Below are positions 1 to 10,235 of a DNA stretch of 64,000 bases, piece after piece. The stretch comes from Poriferisodalis sp965208555 (GTDB lineage: Bacteria > Actinomycetota > Acidimicrobiia > Acidimicrobiales > Poriferisodalaceae), in contig NZ_OZ242342.1 in assembly GCF_965208555.1 (NCBI RefSeq), positions 3,348,001-3,412,000 of the forward strand, written 5' to 3'. Within the stretch, counting starts at the first letter, position 1; the number at the start of each line of letters is the position of its first letter. Position numbers and translations under genes: made by a program. The notes under the pieces were generated by a model that did no database searches, was not told the origin of the DNA, and saw only the letters and a program-made list of their open reading frames with translations.

Positions 1-2
1 AC

Positions 3-1235
3 GAGTTCTGGATCGACCTGTCATGGCGGATCGATCCCGATGGCTCGCTCGGCATCCGCCAGTGGTTCGAGAGCCCGGCGCGCCCGGGCGAGCCCATCAG
101 CATCGACGAGTACTACGAGGCGATCTTCGCCGGCGAAGTGCCGGGCCTGGCCGACGACGCCGCTGCGGCGGGGCAGACGCCGCTCGAGTTCATGCGCGAC
201 CGGGGCGCCTACGCCGTGCGCGGCGATCCCTACGGCCACCATGAGCGGGTCGTTCAACCGGAGCAGCTGGCTGGCACCGTCCTCGGCGACGATGCCGTCT
301 ACCGGCCGTCGCGCGACACCATCCGCGGCGCCGCCGCGGCGCTGCCGCCGCTCGGCGACGGCTCAGTGGCGGTGCAGGTCGCCGGGGCGGCTCGTCAGGG
401 ATTCCCGACGCCCTCGCGCAAGCTGGAGCTGTATTCCACGACGCTGGCCGAATGGGGCTGGCCCGAGCATGCGACGCCGGGTTGGATTCCCAGCCACGTT
501 CACTGGCAGCAGCTCGACCTGGCCGGCAACGAGCGGATCCTGGTGCCGACATTCCGCATCCCGACGCTCATCCACACCAGGTCGGCCAACGCCAAGTGGC
601 TGGCGGAGATCAGCCACCGTCATCCGCTGTGGATCCACCCGTCCGATGCCGACGCGCTCGGCATCGAGATGGGCGGCCTCGTGCGGATCAGCACCCGCAT
701 CGGCCATTTCGTCATCTCGGCCTGGCGCACCGAAGGCATCCGGCCAGGCGTGGTGGCTGCGTCGCACCACATGGGCCGCTGGCGGCTGGATCCCGGAGCG
801 AATTCCGGCGGATCGGCTGGCCGCGCTGACGGCGGCGCGCCGAAGTCGTGGGCCGGCGGACCGGCAGAGATCGATCGGGAGGGCACCACATGGCGGCTTC
901 GGCGCACGGGAACGATGGCACCGTTCGCCTCTGATGATCCCGATTCTGACCGGGTGTGGTGGAACGACACCGGCGTCCACCAGAATCTCACGTTCTCGGT
1001 GCAGCCTGACCCGATCTCCGGCATGCAGTGCTGGCACCAGCGGGTGCGTGTGGGGCCGGCCGAACCCGGCGACCGCTACGGCGACGTCGTGGTCGACACT
1101 GCGCTGGCCCGTGAGGCCTACGAAGAGTGGCTGGCGATGACGCGACCGGCTCCCGGTCCTGGGGGGCTGCGTCGGCCAACGTGGCTGGCGCGCCCGCTGA
1201 AGCCTCATGCCGAGGCCTACCGTTTCGATTCCTGA
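3..1235 (+). CDS. molybdopterin oxidoreductase, C-terminal part (5' truncated by window)
   Basis: The reading frame is already open at base 3 (EFWIDLSWR...), so this is the last 410 residues of a larger protein. It is the C-terminal half of a DMSO-reductase-superfamily molybdenum enzyme. A molydopterin-dinucleotide-binding domain is recognisable around residues 200-260 (LWIHPSDADALGIEMGG, VRISTRIGHF). The closing section has the form WWNDTGVHQNLTF...GMQCWHQRVRV, which recurs in cytoplasmic formate-dehydrogenase-like and related oxidoreductases. The iron-sulfur and catalytic domains lie upstream of the window, so substrate and location cannot be judged. A convergent gene starts 25 bases after the stop codon. 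Confidence 0.8.
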   Translation, partial: EFWIDLSWRIDPDGSLGIRQWFESPARPGEPISIDEYYEAIFAGEVPGLADDAAAAGQTPLEFMRDRGAYAVRGDPYGHHERVVQPEQLAGTVLGDDAVYRPSRDTIRGAAAALPPLGDGSVAVQVAGAARQGFPTPSRKLELYSTTLAEWGWPEHATPGWIPSHVHWQQLDLAGNERILVPTFRIPTLIHTRSANAKWLAEISHRHPLWIHPSDADALGIEMGGLVRISTRIGHFVISAWRTEGIRPGVVAASHHMGRWRLDPGANSGGSAGRADGGAPKSWAGGPAEIDREGTTWRLRRTGTMAPFASDDPDSDRVWWNDTGVHQNLTFSVQPDPISGMQCWHQRVRVGPAEPGDRYGDVVVDTALAREAYEEWLAMTRPAPGPGGLRRPTWLARPLKPHAEAYRFDS

Positions 1236-1260
1236 ATTCGATAGCTGAACCGTCGGGGAT

Positions 1261-2025
1261 TCAGCTGGGCTTGTGGGCTTTGCGGGAGCCTGCTTCCCAA
1301 TCTTCCATCTCTGGGTTGTCGGTGATCGTGCCAAGCACACTCAGCTGCGGTGCCTCGCGCATCGAGCGCTTCAGCTCTGCGAATCCAGGAAAGCGCGCCA
1401 GCTCGATGACCGCGTTCCACAGCGGCACGGCCTGTTCGTCCGTGGGGACTCGCGAGATGACGGGGCCGAAGAACGACAGGCCATCAGGTGGCTCTACGGT
1501 GATGATCGGCGTGCCGACGTCACGCCCGGTGCGGCTCAGGGCCAGCTCGGTCTCGTCGGAGATCTCGGCATCCCACGTCTCGTCGTCGACTGCCAGCGCG
1601 TACTCCGTGGGCAAGCCTGCAGTGGCCAACGCTTCGGCGGTGTGCTCTGCGGTGCCGATGCGGTCCCGCAGACCCGAGCCCTTGGGCATCTCCCAGTAGT
1701 GCTGGCCCATGGCGTCGTACAGCGGGCCCATGACGTCGCGGCCCAGCTCGGCTCGGACCTTCGCAGCGACGCGCAGCATCCGCAGCCCCGCGGTATGGCC
1801 TTGCTCGTACCCGACGGGAAACTCAGTGTCGTAGTCGCGGTGCTTGTTCAGGATGCGCAGCGAGATGAAGCGCCAGTCGACCGAGTAACCGGTCTGCGCA
1901 ACCACCTTTTCGACCCAGCGCGACGTGATCCAGGCGAATGGGCACACCGGATCCCAGAAGAACTCAAGATCATGCGGGCGGTCGGCGTCTGTTTCAGCAC
2001 CTGCCACGTGGTCTGTAGTACTCAT
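1261..2025 (-). CDS. DsbA-family protein, mycothiol-dependent nitroreductase (Rv2466c) type
   Basis: The 254-residue thioredoxin-fold protein resembles the Rv2466c/FrnE-like DsbA group. The N-terminus carries DPVCPFAWITSRW (residues 25-37), then WRFISLRILN, and late in the protein the cis-Pro loop DVGTPIITV and FFGPVISRVP, in the family order. Rv2466c of Mycobacterium uses a CPWC active site with mycothiol; here the motif is CPFA (Cys28-Ala31), so only the nucleophilic cysteine remains. The enzyme would therefore have to work by a monothiol mechanism with an external thiol, which is inference. There is no signal peptide, so it is cytoplasmic. It diverges from the alpha/beta hydrolase at 2058 with only 32 bases between start codons. 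Confidence 0.85.
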   Translation of the reverse strand: MSTTDHVAGAETDADRPHDLEFFWDPVCPFAWITSRWVEKVVAQTGYSVDWRFISLRILNKHRDYDTEFPVGYEQGHTAGLRMLRVAAKVRAELGRDVMGPLYDAMGQHYWEMPKGSGLRDRIGTAEHTAEALATAGLPTEYALAVDDETWDAEISDETELALSRTGRDVGTPIITVEPPDGLSFFGPVISRVPTDEQAVPLWNAVIELARFPGFAELKRSMREAPQLSVLGTITDNPEMEDWEAGSRKAHKPS

Positions 2026-2057
2026 GCGCGCATGGCTAGCACACGGACCCAGCTGAC

Positions 2058-2957
2058 ATGAGTGGTCCCGACACCGACGCGCCGGCGCCGGAGATGGTCG
2101 AAGTGGCCGAGGGCGTGGAGCTTGCGCTGCATCGACTGGGCGGCGACGGGCCGCCGCTGCTCTTCGTGCATGCCACCGGCTTCAACGGCCGTGCTTATGG
2201 ACCATTCACAGATCGCCTGACGGAGCACTTCACCGTCTGGGCGCCTGACCTCCGTGCGCACGGCTGGAGCCCGCCGCCCGCTGATCGGGACTTCCTCTGG
2301 ACGACGCTGGCCAATGATCTGCTGGGCATCGTCGACCATCTGGGCATCGCCCACGGCGAGCTGGACTGCGTCGGGCATTCCATCGGCGCGGCGACGCTGC
2401 TGCTGGCCGATGCGCAGCGGCCCGGCACCATCCGGCGCATGTACGGCTACGAGCCGGTCGTGTGGCGCATCGAAGATCAATTCGGTCCGGGCGAGAACCC
2501 GCTGATCGCTCTCACGACGAAGCGCCGGGAGGAGTTCGTCTCGCGTGGCGAGGCTTTCGAGCGCTTCGCGTCGCGGCCGCCGTTCAGCGGTGTGCGCGCC
2601 GATGCGCTGGCGAGCTACGTCGCCCACGGGTTCGAGGATCTGCCCGACGGCTCTGTGCGGCTGCGCTGCCGCGCCGCGGACGAGGCAGCAACCTATGACG
2701 GCGAGTGGGTCTCCACGACGGCTCGTCTCGAGGGCAGTCAGACGCCGGTGGTCATCGGCAAGGGGCTCGAGATGACCTTTGAGGACATCGGTGTGCCCGC
2801 GCATGAGGCATTGGGCAACTCGCGACTCATCGCCTACCACGGCCTGGGGCACTTCGGACCGTTCGAGGCACCCGACGTGATCGCGTCAGACGCACTGGCG
2901 ACAGTGCTCGGTCAGGATCCGGCGGTCGCACATTCCGAGACGAAGTCGGCCAGATAG
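2058..2957 (+). CDS. alpha/beta fold hydrolase
   Basis: The 299-residue protein has a complete alpha/beta-hydrolase layout: oxyanion loop LLFVHATGFNG (residues 34-44), nucleophile elbow GHSIG with Ser108, and a C-terminal catalytic histidine in GLGHFGPFE. The GWSPPP stretch after the DLRAHG loop is typical of epoxide-hydrolase/lactonase-like members, but no specific substrate can be assigned. No signal peptide is seen. Its 3' end overlaps the 3' end of the convergent hydrolase gene by 46 bases. It lies beside the box genes but on the opposite strand. Confidence 0.85.
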   Translation: MSGPDTDAPAPEMVEVAEGVELALHRLGGDGPPLLFVHATGFNGRAYGPFTDRLTEHFTVWAPDLRAHGWSPPPADRDFLWTTLANDLLGIVDHLGIAHGELDCVGHSIGAATLLLADAQRPGTIRRMYGYEPVVWRIEDQFGPGENPLIALTTKRREEFVSRGEAFERFASRPPFSGVRADALASYVAHGFEDLPDGSVRLRCRAADEAATYDGEWVSTTARLEGSQTPVVIGKGLEMTFEDIGVPAHEALGNSRLIAYHGLGHFGPFEAPDVIASDALATVLGQDPAVAHSETKSAR

Positions 2958-3766
2958 TCGGCGATGCGCTCGGGCTGGTCGCGGTGAGCGACATGGCCGC
3001 AGTCGGCAAGCAGGTGGCCGACCGCGTCAGGGGCCGACTGGACGATCGTTGACACCTGCGCTTCGGTGCCGTACTGGTCGCCCTCACCCTGCAGCACCAG
3101 GACCGGGCAGGCGATGCGTTCGAGCAGCGGTCGTATGTCCCAGTGGCGAAATCGCGGGGTCAGCCAGACATCTCGCCAGCGTTCGAAGGCGAGACGCGGA
3201 TGGTCGTGGTGGCGGGCCAGTCCCGAGATCACCTGCTCGCGCTGGCCGTCGATGCCGCGTATGCCGTCGATGCAGATGTCTTCGATGAAGGAGTGCGGCG
3301 CAATCACGGCCACGCCGAGCGGCATCACTGACCCAAGTCCTGCTGCGATCAGGGAGATGGATGCCCCGTCGCTGTGTCCGATGAGGATGGGGCGGCGGAT
3401 GCCGAGTTGGTCGAGCACCGCAGGCAGCACCTCGGTGGCCTCGCGTTCCATGAACCCGTCGCCGTAAACCTCGGGCTCAGGGTCGGAGCGGCCGTAGCCG
3501 CCGCGGTCGTAGGCGATGACCTCGAGCCGGCAACGGCGCGCTAGCACATCAGGCAGGTCTCGCCACTGGGTGATGCTGCCGAGACCCTCGTGCAGCATCA
3601 CGATCACGGGAAGGTTGGCGCCGCTGGCGTTTCGGGGAGAGAAGCGGCGGTAGGCGATGCCGACCGTGTCGACCTGCAGGCGGCCGCCCAGCGTGACTGT
3701 CTCGGCGGAGTCCATTGCGCCCGGGAGGATGGCGCCTGGGTCGATGTCGCCGGATGCAGCGCCCAT
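2912..3766 (-). CDS. alpha/beta fold hydrolase, box-cluster associated
   Basis: The 284-residue hydrolase has the oxyanion loop MLHEGLGSITQWRDLP (about residues 58-72), nucleophile elbow GHSDGAS with Ser132, and the catalytic histidine in CGHVAHRDQPE near the C-terminus. The ATG at 3766 was chosen because it lies 5 bases after the boxB stop. A longer open frame reaching 3937 would run through boxB and encodes non-family sequence, and an ATG at 3715 is also possible. Its position directly behind boxB suggests translational coupling and a role in benzoyl-CoA breakdown, perhaps thioester or lactone hydrolysis. That role is inferred from context only. Confidence 0.8.
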   Translation of the reverse strand: MGAASGDIDPGAILPGAMDSAETVTLGGRLQVDTVGIAYRRFSPRNASGANLPVIVMLHEGLGSITQWRDLPDVLARRCRLEVIAYDRGGYGRSDPEPEVYGDGFMEREATEVLPAVLDQLGIRRPILIGHSDGASISLIAAGLGSVMPLGVAVIAPHSFIEDICIDGIRGIDGQREQVISGLARHHDHPRLAFERWRDVWLTPRFRHWDIRPLLERIACPVLVLQGEGDQYGTEAQVSTIVQSAPDAVGHLLADCGHVAHRDQPERIADYLADFVSECATAGS

Positions 3767-3771
3767 GGCGA

Positions 3772-5187
<1,416 letters not shown>

Positions 5188-5220
5188 GGGCGTTGCCCCT
5201 CGTCACCGCGGGGATTGACC

Positions 5221-6948
5221 TTACACACGGCCTGTGGCGTAGCTCGGGCGAGTTCCCGTGCCGTAACGGGTCAGCGCGCCGTCAGGGCCTGTCGCATTCG
5301 GCCGGATGAAGATCCAGTTCTGCCAGGCCGACAACCGGCCGAAGATCTTCGTCGCCATCGTCTCGGGGCCGCAGAAGCGATGGTTGGCTTCCATGGCGGT
5401 GAGCGCATCGGGCGAGAAGGCGGCACGTTCCTCGACTGCGAGGCGCAGATCGTCGTCCCAGTCGAGATCATCCGGGGCTGCGGTCACCAGCCCCGCCTCG
5501 GTCGCAGCTTGAGCGTCAAGGGCAGAGCCGACCGTGCCGCTGGCTGCGGCGATGGCTTTGTCGTCTCCCCAGAGACGAGACTGCAACCGGGTGAGGCCGT
5601 TCGCCATGGGCATCGAGCCCAGGCTGACCTGGGTCATCGCCAGCACCGGCGGGCCCGCCTCTGCCGCCTGGGGTCCCCGCAGGGCTCGCACGGCCATGCC
5701 CACAGCGTCGTCGGGACGGTCGTCCACGAACTCGCCGTCGAGGAGGTAGGTGCGGTCGGCGGCCAGCGCCACCTCGGCGAGCACGCCGGCGAAGCATGAG
5801 CCGGGCTCGACGGCCGCGATGAGCGTGCGTGCCGTGAGGTCAAGCCGGGACAGGGTGCGGCGCCACAGCAGCGCTGTTTCCTGCTCGGCATGGCTGGCGG
5901 GCTCGCACAGCGCCCGGTCGTGGACGGTGACATCTGCGTGGCTGCCCTCTGCCAGCAGCACGATCGTGCCCAGCTCGGGCTCGTTGAAGCGCAGGTGGCA
6001 CAGCAGTGCATCGAGTTCTCGCGCCGCTCGCAGCGGCCAGCGGGGATCGGTGCTGGCGCTGATCAGCACCTCGGCGCAAGCCCGGTCGCGATCCGGCGCC
6101 ATGGCAACGAATTCGCCGACGACGCTGCCGTCAGGAGTGGGGGCGAGTCCCAGCGGCTCCAGCACGACCGCCTCGTCGCCGGCGAAGCGCCCCGCGGCTC
6201 GACTGTGCTCGGCCAATGCAACCGCCCGAGTGCCGACCGCGTCGGCAAAAGACGTGCGCGGTGCCAACTCGTCCACCAGGCCCCATTCCAGCGCCACCTC
6301 GCCTCGCAGCCCCTCGGCGCGGGTGGCGAAGACGTCTGCGCGGTCGCGGCGGACGTGGCGCTTGTCGGTCAGCCTGGTCAGCCCACCGGTTCCCGGCAGG
6401 ACGCCCAGCAAGGGCACCTCGGGCAGAGACACTGCCGTGTTCCGGTCATCCACCAGCAGGATGTGGTCGGTCGCGAGGGCCAGCTCGTACCCGCCTCCCG
6501 AGCACGCGCCGCCCACGGCGGCGAGAAATCGGATGCCGCTGTGGGCGGAGGCCTCTTCGAGCTCCAGCCGGGTCTCGTTGGTGAACTTGCACAGGTTCAC
6601 CTTGTGGGCGTGAGTCGCCGCGGCCAGCGCCCGGATATTGGCTCCCGCGCAGAACACGTTCTCATAGCCGCTGCTGATCACCACGCAGCCCACCCCAGGA
6701 TGCTCGAAGCGGATGCGGCGGACGGCGTCGGCAAACTCCAGCTCGACACCCATGTCGTAGCTGTTGAGCTTCAGCTCGGCACCGTCGAAGATGCCGCCGT
6801 CCGGCTGCACCTGCATCGACAGCGTGGCGACGGCGCCGTCAACGTGCAGCGCCCAGTGCCGCCACGGCCGAAGGTCGCCGAAGAAGTCGAGATACACCCC
6901 GGCGCCTGCCGGCCGGGTCTCTGCGGTGTTCACACGATGAGTGTGCAT
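5221..6948 (-). CDS. boxC: 2,3-epoxybenzoyl-CoA dihydrolase BoxC
   Basis: The 575-residue protein is a double crotonase-like enzyme of the BoxC type, which hydrolytically opens 2,3-epoxybenzoyl-CoA to 3,4-dehydroadipyl-CoA semialdehyde plus formate. The N-terminal crotonase half shows VVISSGYENVFCAGANIRAL (about residues 90-110) and GGACSGGGYELALA, which form the oxyanion hole. The conserved C-terminal tail includes KIFGRLSAWQNWIFIRPNA. The ATG at 6948 is preferred; an in-frame GTG at 6969 is possible. Its start region faces the benzoate-CoA ligase gene, and boxB follows. Confidence 0.93.
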   Translation of the reverse strand: MHTHRVNTAETRPAGAGVYLDFFGDLRPWRHWALHVDGAVATLSMQVQPDGGIFDGAELKLNSYDMGVELEFADAVRRIRFEHPGVGCVVISSGYENVFCAGANIRALAAATHAHKVNLCKFTNETRLELEEASAHSGIRFLAAVGGACSGGGYELALATDHILLVDDRNTAVSLPEVPLLGVLPGTGGLTRLTDKRHVRRDRADVFATRAEGLRGEVALEWGLVDELAPRTSFADAVGTRAVALAEHSRAAGRFAGDEAVVLEPLGLAPTPDGSVVGEFVAMAPDRDRACAEVLISASTDPRWPLRAARELDALLCHLRFNEPELGTIVLLAEGSHADVTVHDRALCEPASHAEQETALLWRRTLSRLDLTARTLIAAVEPGSCFAGVLAEVALAADRTYLLDGEFVDDRPDDAVGMAVRALRGPQAAEAGPPVLAMTQVSLGSMPMANGLTRLQSRLWGDDKAIAAASGTVGSALDAQAATEAGLVTAAPDDLDWDDDLRLAVEERAAFSPDALTAMEANHRFCGPETMATKIFGRLSAWQNWIFIRPNATGPDGALTRYGTGTRPSYATGRV

Positions 6949-6957
6949 CGTTAGTGT
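6931..6957. promoter_or_regulatory. divergent box/bcl control region with inverted repeats
   Basis: Between the boxC start and the ligase RBS, the bases contain overlapping inverted repeats (CACAC-GATGA-GTGTG and CGATG-AGTGTG-CATCG). A TAGTGT box at 6952-6957 could be the -10 of the ligase promoter. The repeats overlap the first codons of boxC, so a repressor binding here could block both directions. This is read from the bases only; no regulator gene is adjacent. Confidence 0.3.
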
Positions 6958-7010
6958 TCGCTTCGACACCCGCGTGTCCCAACAGGTGCCGACCGGACGG
7001 GGAGGGCAGC

Positions 7011-8507
7011 GTGAGTGCGAACGCCGTGCATCGATTTGTCATCGAACCCGCGGAGGCCGCGCCTTCCGCCACGGCAATCATCGACGCTGCAAGCGGGCGG
7101 CACACCAGCAGAGCCGAGATGGTCGCGGGCGCCCGGGCAGCGGCGGCAGCGCTGGCGGAGCGCGGCGTGCAGCCTGAGCAGCGGGTGATGATGTGCGCGG
7201 CCGACACGCCTGCGTTCTTGTGGTGGTTCTGGGGTGCCATGTGGATCGGCGCTGTGCCGGTGCCGGTCTCCACCATGGTCCGCCAGCACGACTACGACTT
7301 CCTGCTGCGGGACAGCCGTGCTGTCGGGCTGGTGTATTCGCCGCCGTTCGCTCCCGAAGTGGTGCCCGCAGCCGACGGTCAGCCGTTCCTGCGCTGGACG
7401 CTCGACGACGCCGACACGGGCGCGCTGGGCGATCCCAGCCTGGCCCCTGAGCCCTTCCCGGCAACCGACGACGATGTTGCGTTTTGGCTCTACACCTCGG
7501 GCACGACCGGGCAGCCCAAGGGCGCCATGCACCGCCACATCGACATGTCGGTCTGCACCGACAGCTACGCCCGTGGCGTCTTGGACATGGGGCCCGACGA
7601 TGTCATCTACTCGGTGCCCAAGCTGTTCTTCGCCTACGGGCTGGGCAATTCCGGCTATTTCGCTTCCGGCACGGGCGCGACAGCAGTGCTGAACCCCGAC
7701 CGGCCCGAGCCCGCGGCCGTCGCCGACCACGTCCGCGTCCACCGGCCCACGCTGTTCTTCAGCGTGCCCACGAACTACGCGCAGCTGCTGGCCGCAGATC
7801 TGCCGGAGGACACGTTCTCGTCGGTGCGGCAAGGCATCTCTGGCGGCGAGCCGCTGCCTCCGGAGATTCACCGGCGCTTCGCCGAGCGTTTCGGCGTGGA
7901 GATTCTCGACGGCATCGGCACCACCGAGCTGGCCCACATCGCCATCTCCAACCGGCGGGACGCCTCGGTGCCCGGCACCACCGGAACGCCGCTCGACGGC
8001 TACGAGGTGTCGCTGCGCGATGAGCACGGCAATGAGGTGGCCGACGGCGAGCCGGGTGCGCTGCATGTCGCGGGCGGCTCGGTGATGACCGGTTACTGGA
8101 ACCGCACGGAGCGAACCCGCGCGGCACTCCAGGGACGCTTTCTCGCCACCGGCGACACCTATGTGCGCAACCCCGACGGCACCTACACGTACCAGGGGCG
8201 CTCTGACGACATGCTGAAGGTGGGAGGCATCTGGGTGTCGCCGATCGAGGTCGAGGGCTGCATTCTCGAAATGGACGATGTGGTGCTGGCGGCTGTGGTC
8301 GGCGGCGTGGATGCCGAAGGGCTGACCAAACCGCACGCGTTCGTGGTTCCGACCGCGGGCGCGCAGCGTGACACGCTGACCGAGCGGGTGCAGGCCCACG
8401 TGCGCGAGCGGCTCGCGGCGTACAAGTACCCCCGCTGGGTGGATGTGGTGGACGAACTGCCGCTCACCGCTACCGGCAAGGTCAAGCGGTACCTGCTGCG
8501 CGACTAG
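7011..8507 (+). CDS. bclA: benzoate-CoA ligase family protein
   Basis: The 498-residue adenylate-forming enzyme has the P-loop YTSGTTGQPKG (about residues 161-171), the A5-type motif DGIGTTEL, A8 TGDTYVRNPDGTYTYQGRSDDMLKVGG and the A10 lysine in PLTATGKVKRYLLR. The pattern FYAYGLGN-like (KLFFAYGLGNS) and HRHIDM is typical of benzoate/aryl-CoA ligases. It would activate benzoate to benzoyl-CoA, the substrate of BoxB encoded on the other strand. GTG at 7011 is the chosen start because GGGGAGG lies 5 bases upstream; a frame extending to 6954 would remove the divergent promoter. Exact aromatic substrate is inferred. Confidence 0.88.
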   Translation: MSANAVHRFVIEPAEAAPSATAIIDAASGRHTSRAEMVAGARAAAAALAERGVQPEQRVMMCAADTPAFLWWFWGAMWIGAVPVPVSTMVRQHDYDFLLRDSRAVGLVYSPPFAPEVVPAADGQPFLRWTLDDADTGALGDPSLAPEPFPATDDDVAFWLYTSGTTGQPKGAMHRHIDMSVCTDSYARGVLDMGPDDVIYSVPKLFFAYGLGNSGYFASGTGATAVLNPDRPEPAAVADHVRVHRPTLFFSVPTNYAQLLAADLPEDTFSSVRQGISGGEPLPPEIHRRFAERFGVEILDGIGTTELAHIAISNRRDASVPGTTGTPLDGYEVSLRDEHGNEVADGEPGALHVAGGSVMTGYWNRTERTRAALQGRFLATGDTYVRNPDGTYTYQGRSDDMLKVGGIWVSPIEVEGCILEMDDVVLAAVVGGVDAEGLTKPHAFVVPTAGAQRDTLTERVQAHVRERLAAYKYPRWVDVVDELPLTATGKVKRYLLRD

Positions 8508-8538
8508 GCAGGTGCGCCTCCGCAGCTAGGTCATCTGG

Positions 8539-10137
8539 TCAGCCCCACGCGCGTGCGATTGCGCGGGGGAGTTCTTCTATCCACTGGATCAGGTCGTGGC
8601 CGCAGACGCGCTCGGTCCAGTCGTGGGGCGACTTGGCGAAGTGCAGCCATGCCGCCCATGCCTCGGTCGCCTGGTGGAAGCCGCCTTCGAGCGTGCCGGC
8701 GCATAGGTGCACGAACGGCGCCTCGGCTGCATTCCAGTTCATCTGCTCGTTCGGCGGCATGCCCGTCGAATACGCCATGGCGTGGCCGTACTTGTCGCGG
8801 TGCATGTGTCCGACCGCCAAGGCGTGACCGCCGCCGTCCGAGGCGCCGAACACGCCGCGCTGGCTGCGGTCGTCGGAGACGCCGAATGACTGCTCGGCCC
8901 ACGCAGACAGCTCCTCCACGAAGAAGCGCTGGTGACGGTCGAAGCGGTCGTTGTCGAAACCGGGCAGATACTCCATGGCTCGTTCGTTGCCATAACCGCC
9001 CATCGGCGCGGAGTGCGCTGCGACCAACACGAAGCGGGGAACTGTCTCCTTGGTGATGCCGGCATCGAGCCGCCGGAGGTAGGGGCCGATCATGCCGCCG
9101 TCGGTGGCGTACAGCACCGGCAACTGCTCCGTGGGGGAGTGCTGGGGCGGCAAGTACACGGTGACGGTGCGCCTGGTGCGCAGCGAGGTGCTGTCGAGCG
9201 TGTGCGTCTGGGTTTCGCCGCGCAGCTCGTCGTCGGGGTGGGATGGGAGCTCTGCGGGGGCTTCCGGGCCCCGGAATCGGTGCGGGACCGGGCCGCGCTG
9301 GCCGCCCAGCAGGCCGCCGCCGTCGTCGAGCGGCCAGAATCCGTAGCCGATGACGGCTTCTGGCAGCCGTTCGATGCGCACGCTGAGCGCCCACAGATCG
9401 CCGGTGACGGCGTCGGCGTCGCTGTTGCGGCCATCATCATGTCCGGCTCCGACTCGCCACATGGGCAGTTCGATGACCGGCCCCGGCAGCACGCCTGCAG
9501 CGTCACTGTGGCATGCGAAGGTCAGCTCGTCTCCATCGGCCCAGCAGCCTTCTGGGTGGGCGGCGAGCTGTGCCGTCAGGAACTCGCGAGACGGGTCGCG
9601 CCACACGCGGCACATGCGCTGGCCCGGCGGCAGGCCGGGCGTGTCGGCTCGTTCCCGGCTGAGTTCGCGGTTGCGCCGATCGATCTCTGCACGCCGCTGC
9701 TCCAGGGTCGGCAGGCCGATGCGGTTGCGGGACTCGTCGTCGACCGAGCCGTCCACGGGCGCCAGTACCAAGTCGCCCAGGTGCGTCGTGACCACCGTCC
9801 CGAATTGCTGCGGCCTGCCGCTGAGCAGGCTTATCTTGTCGGCGCACTCGGCGAAGACGGCGCCGGCGCCCGGCACGCCGTCCCGGTGGGCGCGCGCAGC
9901 CAGCTCACCGGCGATCGAGAACGTCTGCGGGCCGCCGTGGACGCTCAATGCCCGAGCGGCTCGCAGAGCCGTCGCTCCTTGGGCCTGCTGCAGCTCCGGC
10001 GTGCGGGCGAGCAGCTGGACGAGCATGGGCACCTCGGCGGGTTCAGCCATCTCGATGCGGGCCAGCAGATCACCGACGTCGTCGTTCCCTGCACTGCCGC
10101 TGCCTGTGCCGCTGCCCTCAGGGCTGTCGCTGTGCAT
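8539..10137 (-). CDS. DUF6624-like domain fused to enterochelin-esterase-type hydrolase
   Basis: The 532-residue protein has two parts. The first about 230 residues include YGTVV-type sequence FGTVVTTHLGDLVLAPVDG followed by VGLPTL-like RIGLPTLEQRRAEI, resembling DUF6624 proteins. The second half is an esterase of the Fes/EsteraseD family (PF00756 type): TVTVYLPP, VLYATDGG, then nucleophile GASDGGGHA near residue 431 and a C-terminal histidine. No signal peptide is visible, so a cytoplasmic role is likely. ATG at 10137 is preceded by GGCGGAGGGTGGC, a strong Shine-Dalgarno; a longer frame to 10320 would cover the divergent gene. Substrate is unknown. Confidence 0.75.
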   Translation of the reverse strand: MHSDSPEGSGTGSGSAGNDDVGDLLARIEMAEPAEVPMLVQLLARTPELQQAQGATALRAARALSVHGGPQTFSIAGELAARAHRDGVPGAGAVFAECADKISLLSGRPQQFGTVVTTHLGDLVLAPVDGSVDDESRNRIGLPTLEQRRAEIDRRNRELSRERADTPGLPPGQRMCRVWRDPSREFLTAQLAAHPEGCWADGDELTFACHSDAAGVLPGPVIELPMWRVGAGHDDGRNSDADAVTGDLWALSVRIERLPEAVIGYGFWPLDDGGGLLGGQRGPVPHRFRGPEAPAELPSHPDDELRGETQTHTLDSTSLRTRRTVTVYLPPQHSPTEQLPVLYATDGGMIGPYLRRLDAGITKETVPRFVLVAAHSAPMGGYGNERAMEYLPGFDNDRFDRHQRFFVEELSAWAEQSFGVSDDRSQRGVFGASDGGGHALAVGHMHRDKYGHAMAYSTGMPPNEQMNWNAAEAPFVHLCAGTLEGGFHQATEAWAAWLHFAKSPHDWTERVCGHDLIQWIEELPRAIARAWG

Positions 10138-10169
10138 GCCACCCTCCGCCCGAGCCCAAGCGTCCACGG

Positions 10170-10205
10170 ACCGTATGGCTCCCGGTCGCGCTGCGAGGCT
10201 ACTGT
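10170..10205. promoter_or_regulatory. divergent promoter pair (esterase / enoyl-CoA hydratase)
   Basis: A TANNNT box is found on each strand in the 98-base spacer. TACGGT at 10170-10175 reads on the minus strand toward the esterase. TACTGT at 10200-10205 reads on the plus strand toward the enoyl-CoA hydratase. Both genes then have a Shine-Dalgarno sequence. Confidence 0.35.
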
Positions 10206-10235
10206 CGGCGCCTGCAGAGAGATGGAGGAGTCTCG

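Noticed and set aside
363..1340. A 325-residue minus-strand frame opposite the first molybdoenzyme
   Set aside because: Arg/Pro-rich composition without motifs; the plus frame has clear family sequence.
6951..8399. A 482-residue minus-strand frame opposite the benzoate-CoA ligase
   Set aside because: Histidine/arginine-rich shadow sequence, no motif, contradicts the AMP-binding motifs on the plus strand.
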